Shown here: piece by piece, positions 16,724 through 25,793 of the stretch
Layout: the number at the start of each line of letters is the position of its first letter
Numbering within the stretch: position 1 is the stretch's first letter
Source: Cohnella abietis
GTDB taxonomy: Bacteria; Bacillota; Bacilli; Paenibacillales; Paenibacillaceae
Assembly: GCF_004295585.1 (NCBI RefSeq)
Contig: NZ_AP019400.1
Location: 5,239,501-5,303,500 of the forward strand
Length of the DNA: 64,000 nucleotides
Direction of reading: 5' to 3'
Notes under the pieces: generated by a model
Seen by the model: the letters and a program-made list of their open reading frames with translations, nothing else
Told to the model about the DNA's origin: nothing
Database searches by the model: none
Made by a program: the position numbers and the translations under genes

Positions 16724-17761
16724 TTACTTGGCTTCGTTCATGTTGTCCTTCGTAATTTTTTTGTAAGGTACCCACACATATTTGCCGTCCGTGATATCGT
16801 ATCCGGAATTTTCCTTAGTTGGTGTTTCACCTTTAGCTAGCACAGCTGCAAGATTCAGTGTCGCTGCGCCTTGATTCTTAGCATCGTTAAGAACGGTTCC
16901 AAGCAGCGTCCCATCCGATAGTGCTTGTAATGCTGGAGCTGTAGCGTCAACGCCTACTACAGGCATGAATTTATTATCTTTGAAGTATCCGGCAGCTTTA
17001 AGGGCTTCGATCGCACCAAGCGCCATATCATCGTTGTTCGTAATTACGGCCTCAATCTTATCCCCATGAGCAGATAGGAAGGTTGCCATTTTGTCTTGCG
17101 CTTTTACGCGGTCCCACATAGCTGTGTCTTCCGCAAGCTTCTCAACCTTTATGCCAGCATCCTCGATTGCTTGGATGGAGAACTTCGTGCGTAGCTCGGC
17201 ATCTTGATGTCCCGGCTCGCCCTTCAGCATAATGTATTGCAGAACGCCGTCTTTATTTTTGTCCATCTCCGGATGTGCTTTCCAATAATCAACGAGCAGC
17301 TCGCCTTCCATAGATCCTGATTGCTCTGCTTTAGCACCTACGTAGTAAACGTGGTCCCATTTCTTCATATCATCTGCAAGCGGCTCGCGATTGAAGAAAA
17401 CGACTGGTATTTTAGCTTTTTTAGCTTTCTCAATAATGACTCCTGCGGCCGTACGGTCTACTGGATTAATAGCCATTGCATTATATTTCTTGGAGACGAA
17501 GAGGTCGACTTTATCATTCTGGGTCGGTTGGGAGTTCTGGCTGTCGACGATATCCACCGTTGCCTTGCCTGTCGAAGCATCCTTAATTGCGTTACGTACG
17601 CCTGTCATGAAGGTATCATCGAATTTGTAGATGGCCACCCCAATCGTATTGTTGCCTCCACCTGAGCCTTTACTGTCATTATTTTTCGAGCTACTACAGC
17701 CTGCTGCCACTGCTGCAAGCATTACTCCTACTACAAGAACCGGAATGATCTTCTTTTTCAT
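16724..17761 (-). CDS. mglB: Galactose/methyl-galactoside-type sugar-binding lipoprotein
   Basis: 345 aa from the ATG at 17761 (an in-frame TTG precedes it). Signal peptide 'MKKKIIPVLVVGVML' with lipobox 'VAAGC', Cys becoming the lipidated N-terminus. The mature part is a type I periplasmic-binding fold: 'IGVAIYKFDDTFMTGVRNAI', 'AMAINPVDRTAAGVIIEKAK', 'VFFNREPL', 'NNDDMALGAIEALKAAG' and 'VVGVDATAPALQAL', which closely follow MglB sugar-contact regions. It delivers sugar to MglAC. First gene of mglBAC; a separate transcript from the sensor genes upstream is likely because 124 bp lie between. Probably activated by the YesN-type regulator. Confidence 0.92.
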   Translation of the reverse strand: MKKKIIPVLVVGVMLAAVAAGCSSSKNNDSKGSGGGNNTIGVAIYKFDDTFMTGVRNAIKDASTGKATVDIVDSQNSQPTQNDKVDLFVSKKYNAMAINPVDRTAAGVIIEKAKKAKIPVVFFNREPLADDMKKWDHVYYVGAKAEQSGSMEGELLVDYWKAHPEMDKNKDGVLQYIMLKGEPGHQDAELRTKFSIQAIEDAGIKVEKLAEDTAMWDRVKAQDKMATFLSAHGDKIEAVITNNDDMALGAIEALKAAGYFKDNKFMPVVGVDATAPALQALSDGTLLGTVLNDAKNQGAATLNLAAVLAKGETPTKENSGYDITDGKYVWVPYKKITKDNMNEAK

Positions 17762-17885
17762 CAATTACCTTGACCTCCTCGAAACTGTATATTTATGGTT
17801 ACAAGGTCGATTATGTCTTATCTCAGTTAGGAATCGAATACAATATCCTCCTGTTTTCTAGCAATATCCTGCTGTCTGATCTGGA

Positions 17886-18860
17886 CTATTGAACGAACGG
17901 AAACAGCATCTTTTGATTATCAGACCAGAACATGTTGACTGCATCAATGACCTTCGTTCCAGTATCTATCTTCTTATCAACCTTCTGTCGGCTCATCGCT
18001 TCAACCGCAGTCTTAACACCTAAATAGCCCATGCTAAAAGGATTCTGGATAACCGTTGCCTGAATAACACCCTCTTGTAGCCACTCTAACTCCTCCGGGG
18101 TATTATCGAATGCGACTAACTTAACAATGCCAGCACGCCCCAAGCTTTGCAGCTGCTCTGCTGCTCCAATAGAAGCAACAGCATTAAGCGCCAATATACC
18201 GTCGATACCGCTGTATTTTCTCAGCATCTCATTTGTTAAACGTCCACAGTTGTAGGAATCTGAGTTGCAATATACCGATTCCACAATATGCATATCTGGT
18301 ATGCTTGCCCATTCATCTCTTATCCCTTGCTCACGGCGCTCGGCGTTCCGAGATCCTTTGACATAGTTAAGAATGATGAATCGCCCTTGTGATCCCGTTA
18401 ATTCCTTCATCTTCAAAGCTGCTTGGCGTCCCGCTTCATAGTTGTCTATTCCAATGAAGCTTCTCACCTCTGGCGCATCGACTTCTGATTCTATCGTTAT
18501 AACGGGAACCCCCATTTTATCCGCTTTAGCCACTACTCCTGCCAGCTTCTTATAATCGTTAGCCGCTAGAATAAGCCCATCTGTTCCGTAAGCAAGATAC
18601 TTATTTACAAGATCTATCTGGGTTTGCTCATCCGTCTCATCCGTTGACCCGTCAAATATGAGCTTAATATTAAACTCCTTGGCCGCTGCTTCCGCCCCCA
18701 TCTTGACGGTGTTCCAGAATTCTCCTTCCTTACTTTTAACGATTAGAACGATTTCCTTCTGCTTGTCCGGTATTGAGTGGATTTCTCCTCCTCGACCACA
18801 CGAATTAAGCATGAGCATAATAAAAAGGAGGGCTGTACAAAGGGCTATAGATGGTTTCAT
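17886..18860 (-). CDS. Accessory sugar-binding lipoprotein linked to the two-component system
   Basis: 324 aa from the ATG at 18860, with AAGGAG 7 nt upstream; the ATG overlaps the kinase stop codon (ATGA), so a longer frame from 18893 is not used. Signal sequence with lipobox 'LNSC', then a type I substrate-binding fold of the ribose/galactose class ('GTDGLILAANDYKKLAGVV', 'FIGIDNYEAGRQAAL', 'DGILALNAVASIGAAEQL', 'VAFDNTPEEL'). It is co-translated with a YesM-type kinase, and relatives in Clostridia and Bacilli (for instance next to mgl or ytf genes) work as sugar sensors that present ligand to the kinase. A sensing rather than a transport role is my inference. Confidence 0.82.
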   Translation of the reverse strand: MKPSIALCTALLFIMLMLNSCGRGGEIHSIPDKQKEIVLIVKSKEGEFWNTVKMGAEAAAKEFNIKLIFDGSTDETDEQTQIDLVNKYLAYGTDGLILAANDYKKLAGVVAKADKMGVPVITIESEVDAPEVRSFIGIDNYEAGRQAALKMKELTGSQGRFIILNYVKGSRNAERREQGIRDEWASIPDMHIVESVYCNSDSYNCGRLTNEMLRKYSGIDGILALNAVASIGAAEQLQSLGRAGIVKLVAFDNTPEELEWLQEGVIQATVIQNPFSMGYLGVKTAVEAMSRQKVDKKIDTGTKVIDAVNMFWSDNQKMLFPFVQ

Positions 18861-20626
18861 GGCTCTACTCCTTCCTGCAAACAGGGCAGCCACAAGCTTA
18901 CGACTGTCCCCTCCTCACGCTCACTCTCAAATTGCAATCCGTATTCCTCTCCATAATTCAATCGAATGCGCTCGTGTACATTGCGAAGCCCAATACCCAC
19001 TCCTGCTCCTTCACTGTCGTGAGAAGCATCTGTTGTGAGCAGCTCCTTGAGTTTATCCGGTGCGATGCCTAATCCGTCATCCTTAACCTGGAGGCAGAGC
19101 TTACCTTCAATAATTCTTGCAGAAATTCGAATAAAGCCCTCGTCTGCGCTAGGCTCAATGCCATGATAAATGGCGTTCTCCACAAGCGGCTGCAAAATAA
19201 GCTTCAGCGTTCGACATGTGAGCGCCTCTTCCTCTGCCTCTATTGCATATTCGAACTTGTTTTTGTAGCGCATTTTCTGGATGATCAAATAATTACGAAT
19301 ATGCTCCAGCTCATCTGCGACTAAGATGAAGTGCTCCCCCTTAGACAAGCTAATCCGGAAAAATTTCGATAGAGAGGTAATCATCGTAATAACATCTTCG
19401 TTTTTCCCTGTACCTGCCAGCCGCACGACCGAGTTCAAAGTGTTATATAGAAAATGAGGATGAATTTGGGATTGCAGCACCTCTAGCTCGCTCTTACGTT
19501 TCGCTTCCTGTTCGTGAATGTTCTGATTCATTAGCTCACGAATTCGGTTCACCATAAGATTAAATCTTCGAGAGAGGCGACCAACCTCGTCATCGCGCCT
19601 AATGGGAATGTGAATGTCAAAATTCCCGCGTTCAACCAGCTGCATCGATTTCTCTAATCGTTTAATGGGCTGCGATATTTTGGCAGACATATACAAGGTG
19701 ATTAGTAGGACGAATATCATAACAGCCAGTAAGAGCCACAGAAGGAAAGCGCTGATTTCCTTACGTGTCGTCACGATTTCATCCATGTAGGATACACCTA
19801 CTATTTTCCACCCAACGTTATTAACGGTTTGAATAGTAATTAGTCGGTCTACTCCTGTTGAATTATCCAAGTAGCTGCCGTATGTATATTTCAACGCTTG
19901 CTCCACATTCTCGTACTTAAGACCGGCGTAGATTAATTGCTGCTGCGGATGATAAATGATATTTCCCGCGGAGTCATCAATAATATAGGCATAACCCTTC
20001 TGCCCGAGCTTAACGCTTCTTGAGAGATCATCTATCATCTTAAAATTAGCATCGACAAGCAGAACGGCCTTAATCTCTTCCCCGTTTGCCGTCTTTAGCT
20101 TAATTCCTTTGCTCATCGATACGACCCACTTATATTTACCTTTGAACAGATTTTGGACATGCGGTACGGAGAAGCTTAAATGATTAGGGTTTTCGATAGC
20201 AGAAAGAAACCAATTTTGAGAGGTAAGATGTGTGTTCGATCTCATGTATGTAGAAGGAATTGAAGTCATCCTCTGCCCCGTATCAGAAAAAAGTCCGATG
20301 GTGACAAGGTCCTCCCGCGTATTAAATATCGTATTAAGGCGCTCATTCAGAAGGTCATTTGGCAGTTCTCCGGTGGATTGAATCTGTGCCTCGACGGAGG
20401 CGAATACAGTTGTCATGCTGCGGATGTAATATTCGAGGTTAGCTGCAACCTGATAGATGATTTGCTGGTTGCTTAATGATGTGTTATTTTCAGCTGTGCG
20501 ATTAAACTTGTTGTAAAGGACTATGCTGACGAAGGAGACGACGAGAACCGTCATTACTGTGAAGGAAGCGGCGATGAGAAATTGAATACTCTTGAACCGA
20601 TAAAGTCGGACCCCCTTGCCTCTCAC
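18857..20626 (-). CDS. YesM-type sensor histidine kinase (sugar-responsive)
   Basis: 589 aa from a GTG at 20626 that overlaps the regulator stop (GTGA) and has AGAGGAG 7 nt upstream. First membrane helix about residues 17-38, large extracytoplasmic Cache-type domain (about 40-285) with 'VLLVDANFKMIDDLSRSVKLG', here about residues 170-200, second helix near 290-312, and a HAMP linker. The kinase core is of the His_kinase/LytS-YesM class: 'QSQIHPHFLYNTLNS' holds the phosphorylated His near residue 390, and the ATPase lid has 'VKDDGLGI' and 'GIGLRNVHERI'. It should phosphorylate the AraC-type regulator encoded first in the operon, with the downstream lipoprotein as a likely ligand carrier. Confidence 0.9.
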   Translation of the reverse strand: MRGKGVRLYRFKSIQFLIAASFTVMTVLVVSFVSIVLYNKFNRTAENNTSLSNQQIIYQVAANLEYYIRSMTTVFASVEAQIQSTGELPNDLLNERLNTIFNTREDLVTIGLFSDTGQRMTSIPSTYMRSNTHLTSQNWFLSAIENPNHLSFSVPHVQNLFKGKYKWVVSMSKGIKLKTANGEEIKAVLLVDANFKMIDDLSRSVKLGQKGYAYIIDDSAGNIIYHPQQQLIYAGLKYENVEQALKYTYGSYLDNSTGVDRLITIQTVNNVGWKIVGVSYMDEIVTTRKEISAFLLWLLLAVMIFVLLITLYMSAKISQPIKRLEKSMQLVERGNFDIHIPIRRDDEVGRLSRRFNLMVNRIRELMNQNIHEQEAKRKSELEVLQSQIHPHFLYNTLNSVVRLAGTGKNEDVITMITSLSKFFRISLSKGEHFILVADELEHIRNYLIIQKMRYKNKFEYAIEAEEEALTCRTLKLILQPLVENAIYHGIEPSADEGFIRISARIIEGKLCLQVKDDGLGIAPDKLKELLTTDASHDSEGAGVGIGLRNVHERIRLNYGEEYGLQFESEREEGTVVSLWLPCLQEGVEP

Positions 20627-22275
20627 GGCAGCTCTCCTCTTGCCCGATTGCGATAATCCTTAGGAGACATTCCTACTTGCTTCTTGAAGCTAAAGCTAAA
20701 ATAATTCGGATCAGCATATCCAACCAGCTCGGCGATTTCGAAGGTTTTGCGATCAGTCGTCAGGAGCATTTCTTTAGCGGCTTCCATGCGAATATGCAAT
20801 AAATAATTCACATAGGTCATTTTCGTTTCTCGTTTAAAAATATTGCTGAAATAGCCAGAGCTTATGTGCAAATGTGCGCAAACTCTAGCAATGGTCATGT
20901 CGCTATCTGCATATTGGGCTTTTGTGAATGTTCGAGCCTGCTCTACTAGCGAATGGTAAGCGGATTGCCGATCTGATGCTATGCGGCTAATGATAGAAGC
21001 ACAGGTTAAAATAACCCAAGCCTTGGCCTCTTTAAGACTATCGAACTGAGTAATCTCCCTAAACCAATTCGCATCGTTACCAGATCTGTCGCTTGGCTGA
21101 CGAGTAGGTCCCTGTCCCTGGAGTGCCTTTAGCATTGTCGTTACGATTTGCAGCAAAAATATTTGCGCATCACGAAAGGAGCAGGACGAGCCCGCGAGAA
21201 TAAGGGGCGCGAACAGGTTCTCCACGACGGACTCCATCTCCTCAGGAGACCCCACCTTCAAGCAACGGAGGAACGCCTGCTCCTGCAGCTCATCGAACCT
21301 GATTGGGGCCGCCGACCTGCTCTCCACGTCCTCAATGGCAATGATACGGTTGTTTCCTAACAAAATTCTGTAATCTAGTGCAGCAGAAGCGTCAGCATAG
21401 GAATATTTAACATCCGAAAGCTTAGGGGTAACGGTACCTATCCCTATCGTAACGCTTCGTTTAATATACTTCTCCACATTAAGACGGATTTCTTCAAGAA
21501 GGTCTGACGTATTTTTATGTACGACATTAAGATCAGTCTCTAAGCTTGTTTCTAACAGCACAACATTGTCGTTATGCTGGAATACGTACCCTGACATCCC
21601 TTGCCGTGCAACGATTTCTTCTGCAATATTACGCACAGCGAAGCTTTGTAGCTCATAATCAAATCGACTTCGATTGGAGTCATCCGATACTCGTTCTAAT
21701 GTTGGATTATCCAGTTGCATAATAGATACGGTATAATGTCTTCCTTCTAGAATCATCCCATAATGCTCGGTTTTCTCTCTAATTTCTATCGATGACAGCC
21801 TGCGAGTCATAAGAGATACAAGAAACAGCTCCCTTAGAACAGGGATACTTCGACGGTAATGCTCCTGCAGAGAATCTACATTTTCCCGTTCAGACATTTC
21901 CTCATCTAGCCTGCCCTTAACTTTGTGCAAAGCCTGTAGCAAATCACCAGCTGAAAAAGGCTTAAGTACAAACTCTTCTATATTTAGATGTATCGCTTTG
22001 CGAGCATATTCGAATTCATCAAAGCCGGTAAGTATAATGATTTTAGTAGAAGGATAAGTCCGGCGTATTTGTTCGGAGAGCTGTAATCCATCCATGAATG
22101 GCATCCTAATATCAGTCACTACAACGTCGGGTGCCGACTTCTCTATCATTTCTAATGCTTCTCGACCATTCTCCGCCACATCAGACACTTGAAAACCATT
22201 AGCCTCCCAGTCAATCTCACGAAGTACTCCTTCGCGCACGTCCGCTTCATCATCTACCAGAATCAATTTATACAT
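20623..22275 (-). CDS. YesN-type response regulator with AraC DNA-binding domain
   Basis: 550 aa. Receiver domain at the N-terminus: D8-D9-E10, phospho-acceptor D55 in 'VVVTDIRMPF', K in 'FVLKPFSAG'. A long central region without a named domain (about 130-440) is usual for this class. The C-terminus (about 445-545) has two AraC helix-turn-helix units: 'MTIARVCAHLHISSGYFSNIFK' spans the first, and 'FEIAELVGYADPNYFSFSFKK' the second, with the typical 'GMSPKDYR' end. It is the first gene of a three-gene operon with the kinase and lipoprotein, all joined by 4-bp overlaps. It most likely activates mglBAC in response to sugar. Confidence 0.92.
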   Translation of the reverse strand: MYKLILVDDEADVREGVLREIDWEANGFQVSDVAENGREALEMIEKSAPDVVVTDIRMPFMDGLQLSEQIRRTYPSTKIIILTGFDEFEYARKAIHLNIEEFVLKPFSAGDLLQALHKVKGRLDEEMSERENVDSLQEHYRRSIPVLRELFLVSLMTRRLSSIEIREKTEHYGMILEGRHYTVSIMQLDNPTLERVSDDSNRSRFDYELQSFAVRNIAEEIVARQGMSGYVFQHNDNVVLLETSLETDLNVVHKNTSDLLEEIRLNVEKYIKRSVTIGIGTVTPKLSDVKYSYADASAALDYRILLGNNRIIAIEDVESRSAAPIRFDELQEQAFLRCLKVGSPEEMESVVENLFAPLILAGSSCSFRDAQIFLLQIVTTMLKALQGQGPTRQPSDRSGNDANWFREITQFDSLKEAKAWVILTCASIISRIASDRQSAYHSLVEQARTFTKAQYADSDMTIARVCAHLHISSGYFSNIFKRETKMTYVNYLLHIRMEAAKEMLLTTDRKTFEIAELVGYADPNYFSFSFKKQVGMSPKDYRNRARGELP

Positions 22276-22335
22276 ATACGATTTCCCTCTCCATTAGGAA
22301 ATAATGCGTTTTCAATGGAAATATCATAACATACA

Positions 22336-22386
22336 AAAAGAAGAAGAGGGAGACGACTAGTTTATCGTTCTCCCTCTTCTTCTTCT
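22336..22386 (-). terminator. Terminator of the ergothioneine-type operon
   Basis: A long stem: AAGAAGAAGAGGGAGA with CGA pairs with TCG and TCTCCCTCTTCTTCTT around an 8-nt loop. On the minus strand it is followed by TTTTTG. It lies 22 nt after the IclR-type gene's stop codon. Confidence 0.85.
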
Positions 22387-22407
22387 TTGTACATTACGTG
22401 TAAACGA

Positions 22408-23148
22408 TTATGTAGCTGCTCCCAGCTTCTGAGAGATTTGCGCTGCGGCTAATTTCACTGCTTCTATAGTAGATGGCAAATTTTCTTCATTAAGCCGATG
22501 CACAGGACCAGCAACCGATAAGCTTGCCGCTAATCGATGCTGAGTATCGAATATAGGTGCAGCAATAGCGAATGCATCTGTATCAACTTCCCCTAACGTG
22601 AGACAATGCCCGGCATTACGGATATCCTTTAATTGTTCTAGAAGGCCACGTTTCTTAGAGTCATCCTCTATCGATTCGAGCAGCTCTCCAATGATTTTAT
22701 CAGATTCATAGGCAAGCAGAGTCTTCCCGGAAGCGCCGGAATGCAATGGCAGTACCCTGCCGTTCTCAATGGATAAGCGGATTAAGCGTCGGCTAGTGAC
22801 ATGCTCAATACAGATTGCTTTCGTTCCTGTGCGAATGAACAGCACGGTCGTTTCATTCGTCTGATTCGTTAGCTCCTCCATAATGGGACGAGCAATGGCA
22901 AGCAATTCCCTCTCAATCTGGGAGGACAAGCTGCGAGCCAAATCAAAAATCCGCAAGCCAAGGCCAATTTGACCTCTTCCTTTGCGTTCAACGAATCCAT
23001 TCTTTATCAATGTCTGAATAAATCGGTAGGCCGTGCTATCAGGAATACAAACCTTCTCTGCGATTTCACTTACCGTTAGTGTACTGCGTGATTCCGCCAA
23101 TACGAACAAAATATCGATAGCCTTGCCAAGTGTCTGGGTTCCGTTCAC
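22408..23148 (-). CDS. IclR-family transcriptional regulator
   Basis: 246 aa from a GTG at 23148: GAGGTG lies upstream and the family normally begins right before 'GTQTLGKAIDILF'. The frame is open to 23223, but that part overlaps the upstream permease gene. N-terminal winged helix (about residues 5-65: 'LTVSEIAEKVCIPDSTAYRF'), C-terminal effector domain with 'RLIRLSIENGRVLPLHSGASGKTLLA', here about 125-150, and 'AIAAPIFDTQHRLAASLSVAGP' near the end. Last gene of the long operon at 22.4-34.9 kb, only 49 bp behind the permease gene. By position it should control this operon, with the betaine substrate or an intermediate such as thiourocanate as the candidate effector (inference). Confidence 0.9.
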   Translation of the reverse strand: MNGTQTLGKAIDILFVLAESRSTLTVSEIAEKVCIPDSTAYRFIQTLIKNGFVERKGRGQIGLGLRIFDLARSLSSQIERELLAIARPIMEELTNQTNETTVLFIRTGTKAICIEHVTSRRLIRLSIENGRVLPLHSGASGKTLLAYESDKIIGELLESIEDDSKKRGLLEQLKDIRNAGHCLTLGEVDTDAFAIAAPIFDTQHRLAASLSVAGPVHRLNEENLPSTIEAVKLAAAQISQKLGAAT

Positions 23149-23197
23149 ATTACACCTCAGGGAAACATTAATGAGCACGTATAACAAAGCTAGTATA

Positions 23198-23836
23198 TCA
23201 CACTGAGCGTTCCCCTCGCGCACGTGCCATAGCTATTTTTTCAATAATTAACAAAACCTGATTAACCCCAATAGCTAGTAAAGATACGAATATTGTACCC
23301 CACACAATCTTCGGCGTTGAATTCTGATACAATCCTTCAAACAAAACAACACCAAGACCGCCCGCATTAATCCATGCCGCGATTGTTGCAATGCCGATTA
23401 CCGATACGGAGGCTACACGAAGCCCCCCCAAGATAATAGGAAGCGCAAGTGGAAGCTCTATTCGTCGAAACAATTCCCATCTATTAAAGCCGATTCCCCT
23501 ACCCGCTTCAATGACCGAGGGATCAATAGCTTGAAAGCCGGATATGACACTCCGAACCAGAATCAATTGACTATACACCACAAGGGCGATGATCGCTGGC
23601 TTCATGCCTAATCCAACCAAAGGAATAAGCAAAGCGAACATCCCAAGGCTCGGTACAGCGTAAATAATTCCGAATACCGACATGATGGGTATAGAAATAC
23701 GTCGGTGCCTAGATAGAAAATAGCCAATCGGCATTGCTATGACTAGTGCAATCGCAAGCGAGATGAAGGTGAGCACGAAATGTTCTTTCAGCAATCTGAA
23801 CAAATCATCATAATGCCGATTCCAATATTCCATCAT
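23198..23836 (-). CDS. OpuC/ProW-type betaine ABC transporter permease (second permease)
   Basis: 212 aa, about five to six membrane helices. Carries the binding-protein-dependent permease loop 'VIEAGRGIGFNRWELFRRIELPLALPIILGGLRV' (positions about 110-143, EAA-type G near 117) and 'AAWINAGGLGVVLFEGLYQN', both typical of quaternary-amine permeases OpuCB/OpuCD. Start ATG at 23836 with AGGAGC 8 nt upstream; 15 bp after the ATPase gene. With the other three transporter genes it forms a complete four-component importer. In this operon the most likely substrate is ergothioneine, itself a betaine, instead of an osmoprotectant. Confidence 0.88.
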   Translation of the reverse strand: MMEYWNRHYDDLFRLLKEHFVLTFISLAIALVIAMPIGYFLSRHRRISIPIMSVFGIIYAVPSLGMFALLIPLVGLGMKPAIIALVVYSQLILVRSVISGFQAIDPSVIEAGRGIGFNRWELFRRIELPLALPIILGGLRVASVSVIGIATIAAWINAGGLGVVLFEGLYQNSTPKIVWGTIFVSLLAIGVNQVLLIIEKIAMARARGERSV

Positions 23837-23851
23837 TTGCGCTTGCTCCTA

Positions 23852-24802
23852 TCAGTCAAATTTAAGAATGTCCAATGTTAATTGGCCAATCGGCAAGCCT
23901 GCGGAATCCACAACGATAACCCGTCCAGAGCCTTGCCTTAACAATTGCTGCAACACTTCACGTAAGCTCTCTTTTTCGCTAACTCTTGGTTCATTTTCCT
24001 GAGGTGGCTCGGTCAAAGGAGTCATTTTCTCAGCTGCTCGAATTAATTGCAGGCGAAGGAACAAGTCTTCTGATCGGATGAGTTGGCTCACGAAAGCATT
24101 GGCTGGATTAGTCACCATCTCAAGCGGTGTATCAAATTGCTGGATTGTCCCTTCGTTCATAACAACGACACGGTCTCCAAGCTTGAGCGCCTCATCGACA
24201 TCATGGGTGACGAATAGCACTGTTTTCCCTAACTGCCGCTGGATATCTTGAAAGTCCTCTTGGAGCTTCGTTCTTGTTATGGCATCTATAGCTCCGAAGG
24301 GCTCATCCATTAACAGGATTTCAGGATCTCCTGCCATCGCACGAGCAATACCTACCCTTTGCTGCTGCCCACCAGAAAGCTGTCTGGGGAAACGATTACG
24401 AAAGCTCGAGGGCAGATGAACCAAATCCATCAAATATTCTATTCGTTTATTCGTCTTCTCACGATCCCAGCCAAGTATATTCGGCACTGTTGCGATATTT
24501 TGTTCAATCGTCATATGAGGAAAAAGTCCGATTTGTTGAATAACGTATCCGATACTCCGTCGCAGCTCTGTTACGGGAAGTGATCGAACGTCTTTACCTA
24601 ACACCGAAAGTGTTCCAGAAGTAGGCTCGATAATTCGATTAACCATTTTCAGCAACGTTGTCTTACCGCAGCCGGATGCTCCTAATATCGTGACGAAGGA
24701 TCCCTTCTTAATGGCAAGGCTTGTTTCATTCACGGAAGGCTTTGAGGTTTTCGGAAAAAGCTTCGTAACCCGGTCAAAAACGATCGCATTTTCTATTGTC
24801 AT
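23852..24802 (-). CDS. OpuCA-type betaine ABC transporter ATP-binding protein
   Basis: 316 aa. ABC domain (about residues 5-240): Walker A 'GASGCGKTTLLKMVN', signature 'LSGGQQQRVGIARAM', Walker B 'ILLMDEPFGAID', and switch 'LFVTHDVDEAL'. The C-terminal 70 residues keep only one short CBS-like element ('GSGRVIVVDSAGLPIGQLT'), whereas osmoregulatory OpuCA/OpuAA usually has two CBS domains that sense ionic strength. The shortened regulatory part fits a transporter used for nutrition rather than osmotic control (inference). GGGGGAG lies upstream of the ATG. Confidence 0.9.
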   Translation of the reverse strand: MTIENAIVFDRVTKLFPKTSKPSVNETSLAIKKGSFVTILGASGCGKTTLLKMVNRIIEPTSGTLSVLGKDVRSLPVTELRRSIGYVIQQIGLFPHMTIEQNIATVPNILGWDREKTNKRIEYLMDLVHLPSSFRNRFPRQLSGGQQQRVGIARAMAGDPEILLMDEPFGAIDAITRTKLQEDFQDIQRQLGKTVLFVTHDVDEALKLGDRVVVMNEGTIQQFDTPLEMVTNPANAFVSQLIRSEDLFLRLQLIRAAEKMTPLTEPPQENEPRVSEKESLREVLQQLLRQGSGRVIVVDSAGLPIGQLTLDILKFD

Positions 24803-24830
24803 TGTTAAACACTCCCCCTATAGCTCAGGA

Positions 24831-24854
24831 GGCTTCCCCGATTTCGGGGAAGCC
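24831..24854 (-). terminator. Intercistronic stem-loop after the binding-protein gene
   Basis: Perfect 10-bp GC-rich stem (GGCTTCCCCG / CGGGGAAGCC) with a 4-nt loop and no T-tract. Between binding-protein and ATPase genes this is likely an mRNA-stabilising or partial-termination element. Confidence 0.7.
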
Positions 24855-24873
24855 GATGAAAGTGAAGCGGATA

Positions 24874-25776
24874 TTATTTAATAAGGCCCTCTTGCTTAAG
24901 GAATGCTTTCGCAACATCTGCGTATTCCTTCTTGTTAATATCTACATCAGCATTCAGTGCTTGAACCTTGGCATTGTCCAGCTTAGCCGATACTGCATTC
25001 AACACTTTAGCGATGTCAGGGTCCTTATCCAATGTTGCACCACGGATGACTGGAGCTACGAAGTAAGGAGGCCAGAACTTCTTATCGTCCTCAAGCAGTA
25101 CCAGGTCTGGGTTAGTCAAATCTCCGTCTGTTGTAAATCCAACGGTTACGTCTGCTTCGCCATCAAGAATGACGCGATATTTGATACCATAGTCAAACAG
25201 CTTAATGCTCTTAAAGTTCGATTTACCGTAAGCCGCATTCAAGCCCTTCAAGCCATCTTCGCGCTCTTCGAACTCAGGAACAGCAGCCATGTTAAGCTCA
25301 GGTGCGTTCTTTGGCAAATCCGAAATTTTGTAAAGATTATATTTTTCAGCTATTTTCTTTGTTGTAACAAGACCTTGTGAATCGTTCGCGTTCGTTGGCT
25401 CCAACCAAATGAGATTGAATTTCTCTTTGTAGCCTTTAGCTACTTCATCGTAAACCACTTTGGCATCCGATTTCGGCGCGGATTCAAGGACGTTGATCAA
25501 ACCAGTACCCGTGTACTCGGGATACATGTCGATATCTCCCTTTTTCAAAGCTTCATGCGCGACCAATGTTCCGCCGAGGTTCAGCTTACGCTTAACCTTA
25601 TAGCCTGCGTCCTCTAAAGCTAAGGAATACATCTCACCTAAAATAAGTGATTCTGTGAAGTTCTTCGAACCGATAGTCAAATTCGGCTTGCCAGATGACC
25701 CCTCTTTTGATCCACATGCGCTAAGTACTAGGGAAGTAAGCAAAATCATACTAACAATTGAAGTTAATTTTTTCAT
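24874..25776 (-). CDS. OpuCC/OsmX-type betaine substrate-binding lipoprotein
   Basis: 300 aa from the ATG at 25776 (AGAGGAG 11 nt upstream); the open frame begins at 25797. Signal peptide 'MKKLTSIVSMILLTSLV' with lipobox 'LSAC'. The mature protein starts 'LTIGSKNFTESLILGEMYSL', the signature of the OpuAC_2/ProX-like group, then 'YPEYTGTGLINVL', 'YGIKYRVILDGEADVTVGF' and 'VLLEDDKKFWPPYFVAPVI'. Quaternary-amine ligands are held by an aromatic cage in this group. The ergothioneine transporter subunit EgtU belongs to the same superfamily, although there the binding domain is fused to the permease, as I recall. The gene overlaps no neighbour after start correction: 17 bp follow the permease stop. 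Confidence 0.88.
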   Translation of the reverse strand: MKKLTSIVSMILLTSLVLSACGSKEGSSGKPNLTIGSKNFTESLILGEMYSLALEDAGYKVKRKLNLGGTLVAHEALKKGDIDMYPEYTGTGLINVLESAPKSDAKVVYDEVAKGYKEKFNLIWLEPTNANDSQGLVTTKKIAEKYNLYKISDLPKNAPELNMAAVPEFEEREDGLKGLNAAYGKSNFKSIKLFDYGIKYRVILDGEADVTVGFTTDGDLTNPDLVLLEDDKKFWPPYFVAPVIRGATLDKDPDIAKVLNAVSAKLDNAKVQALNADVDINKKEYADVAKAFLKQEGLIK

Positions 25777-25793
25777 CTTCTCTCTAACTCCTC

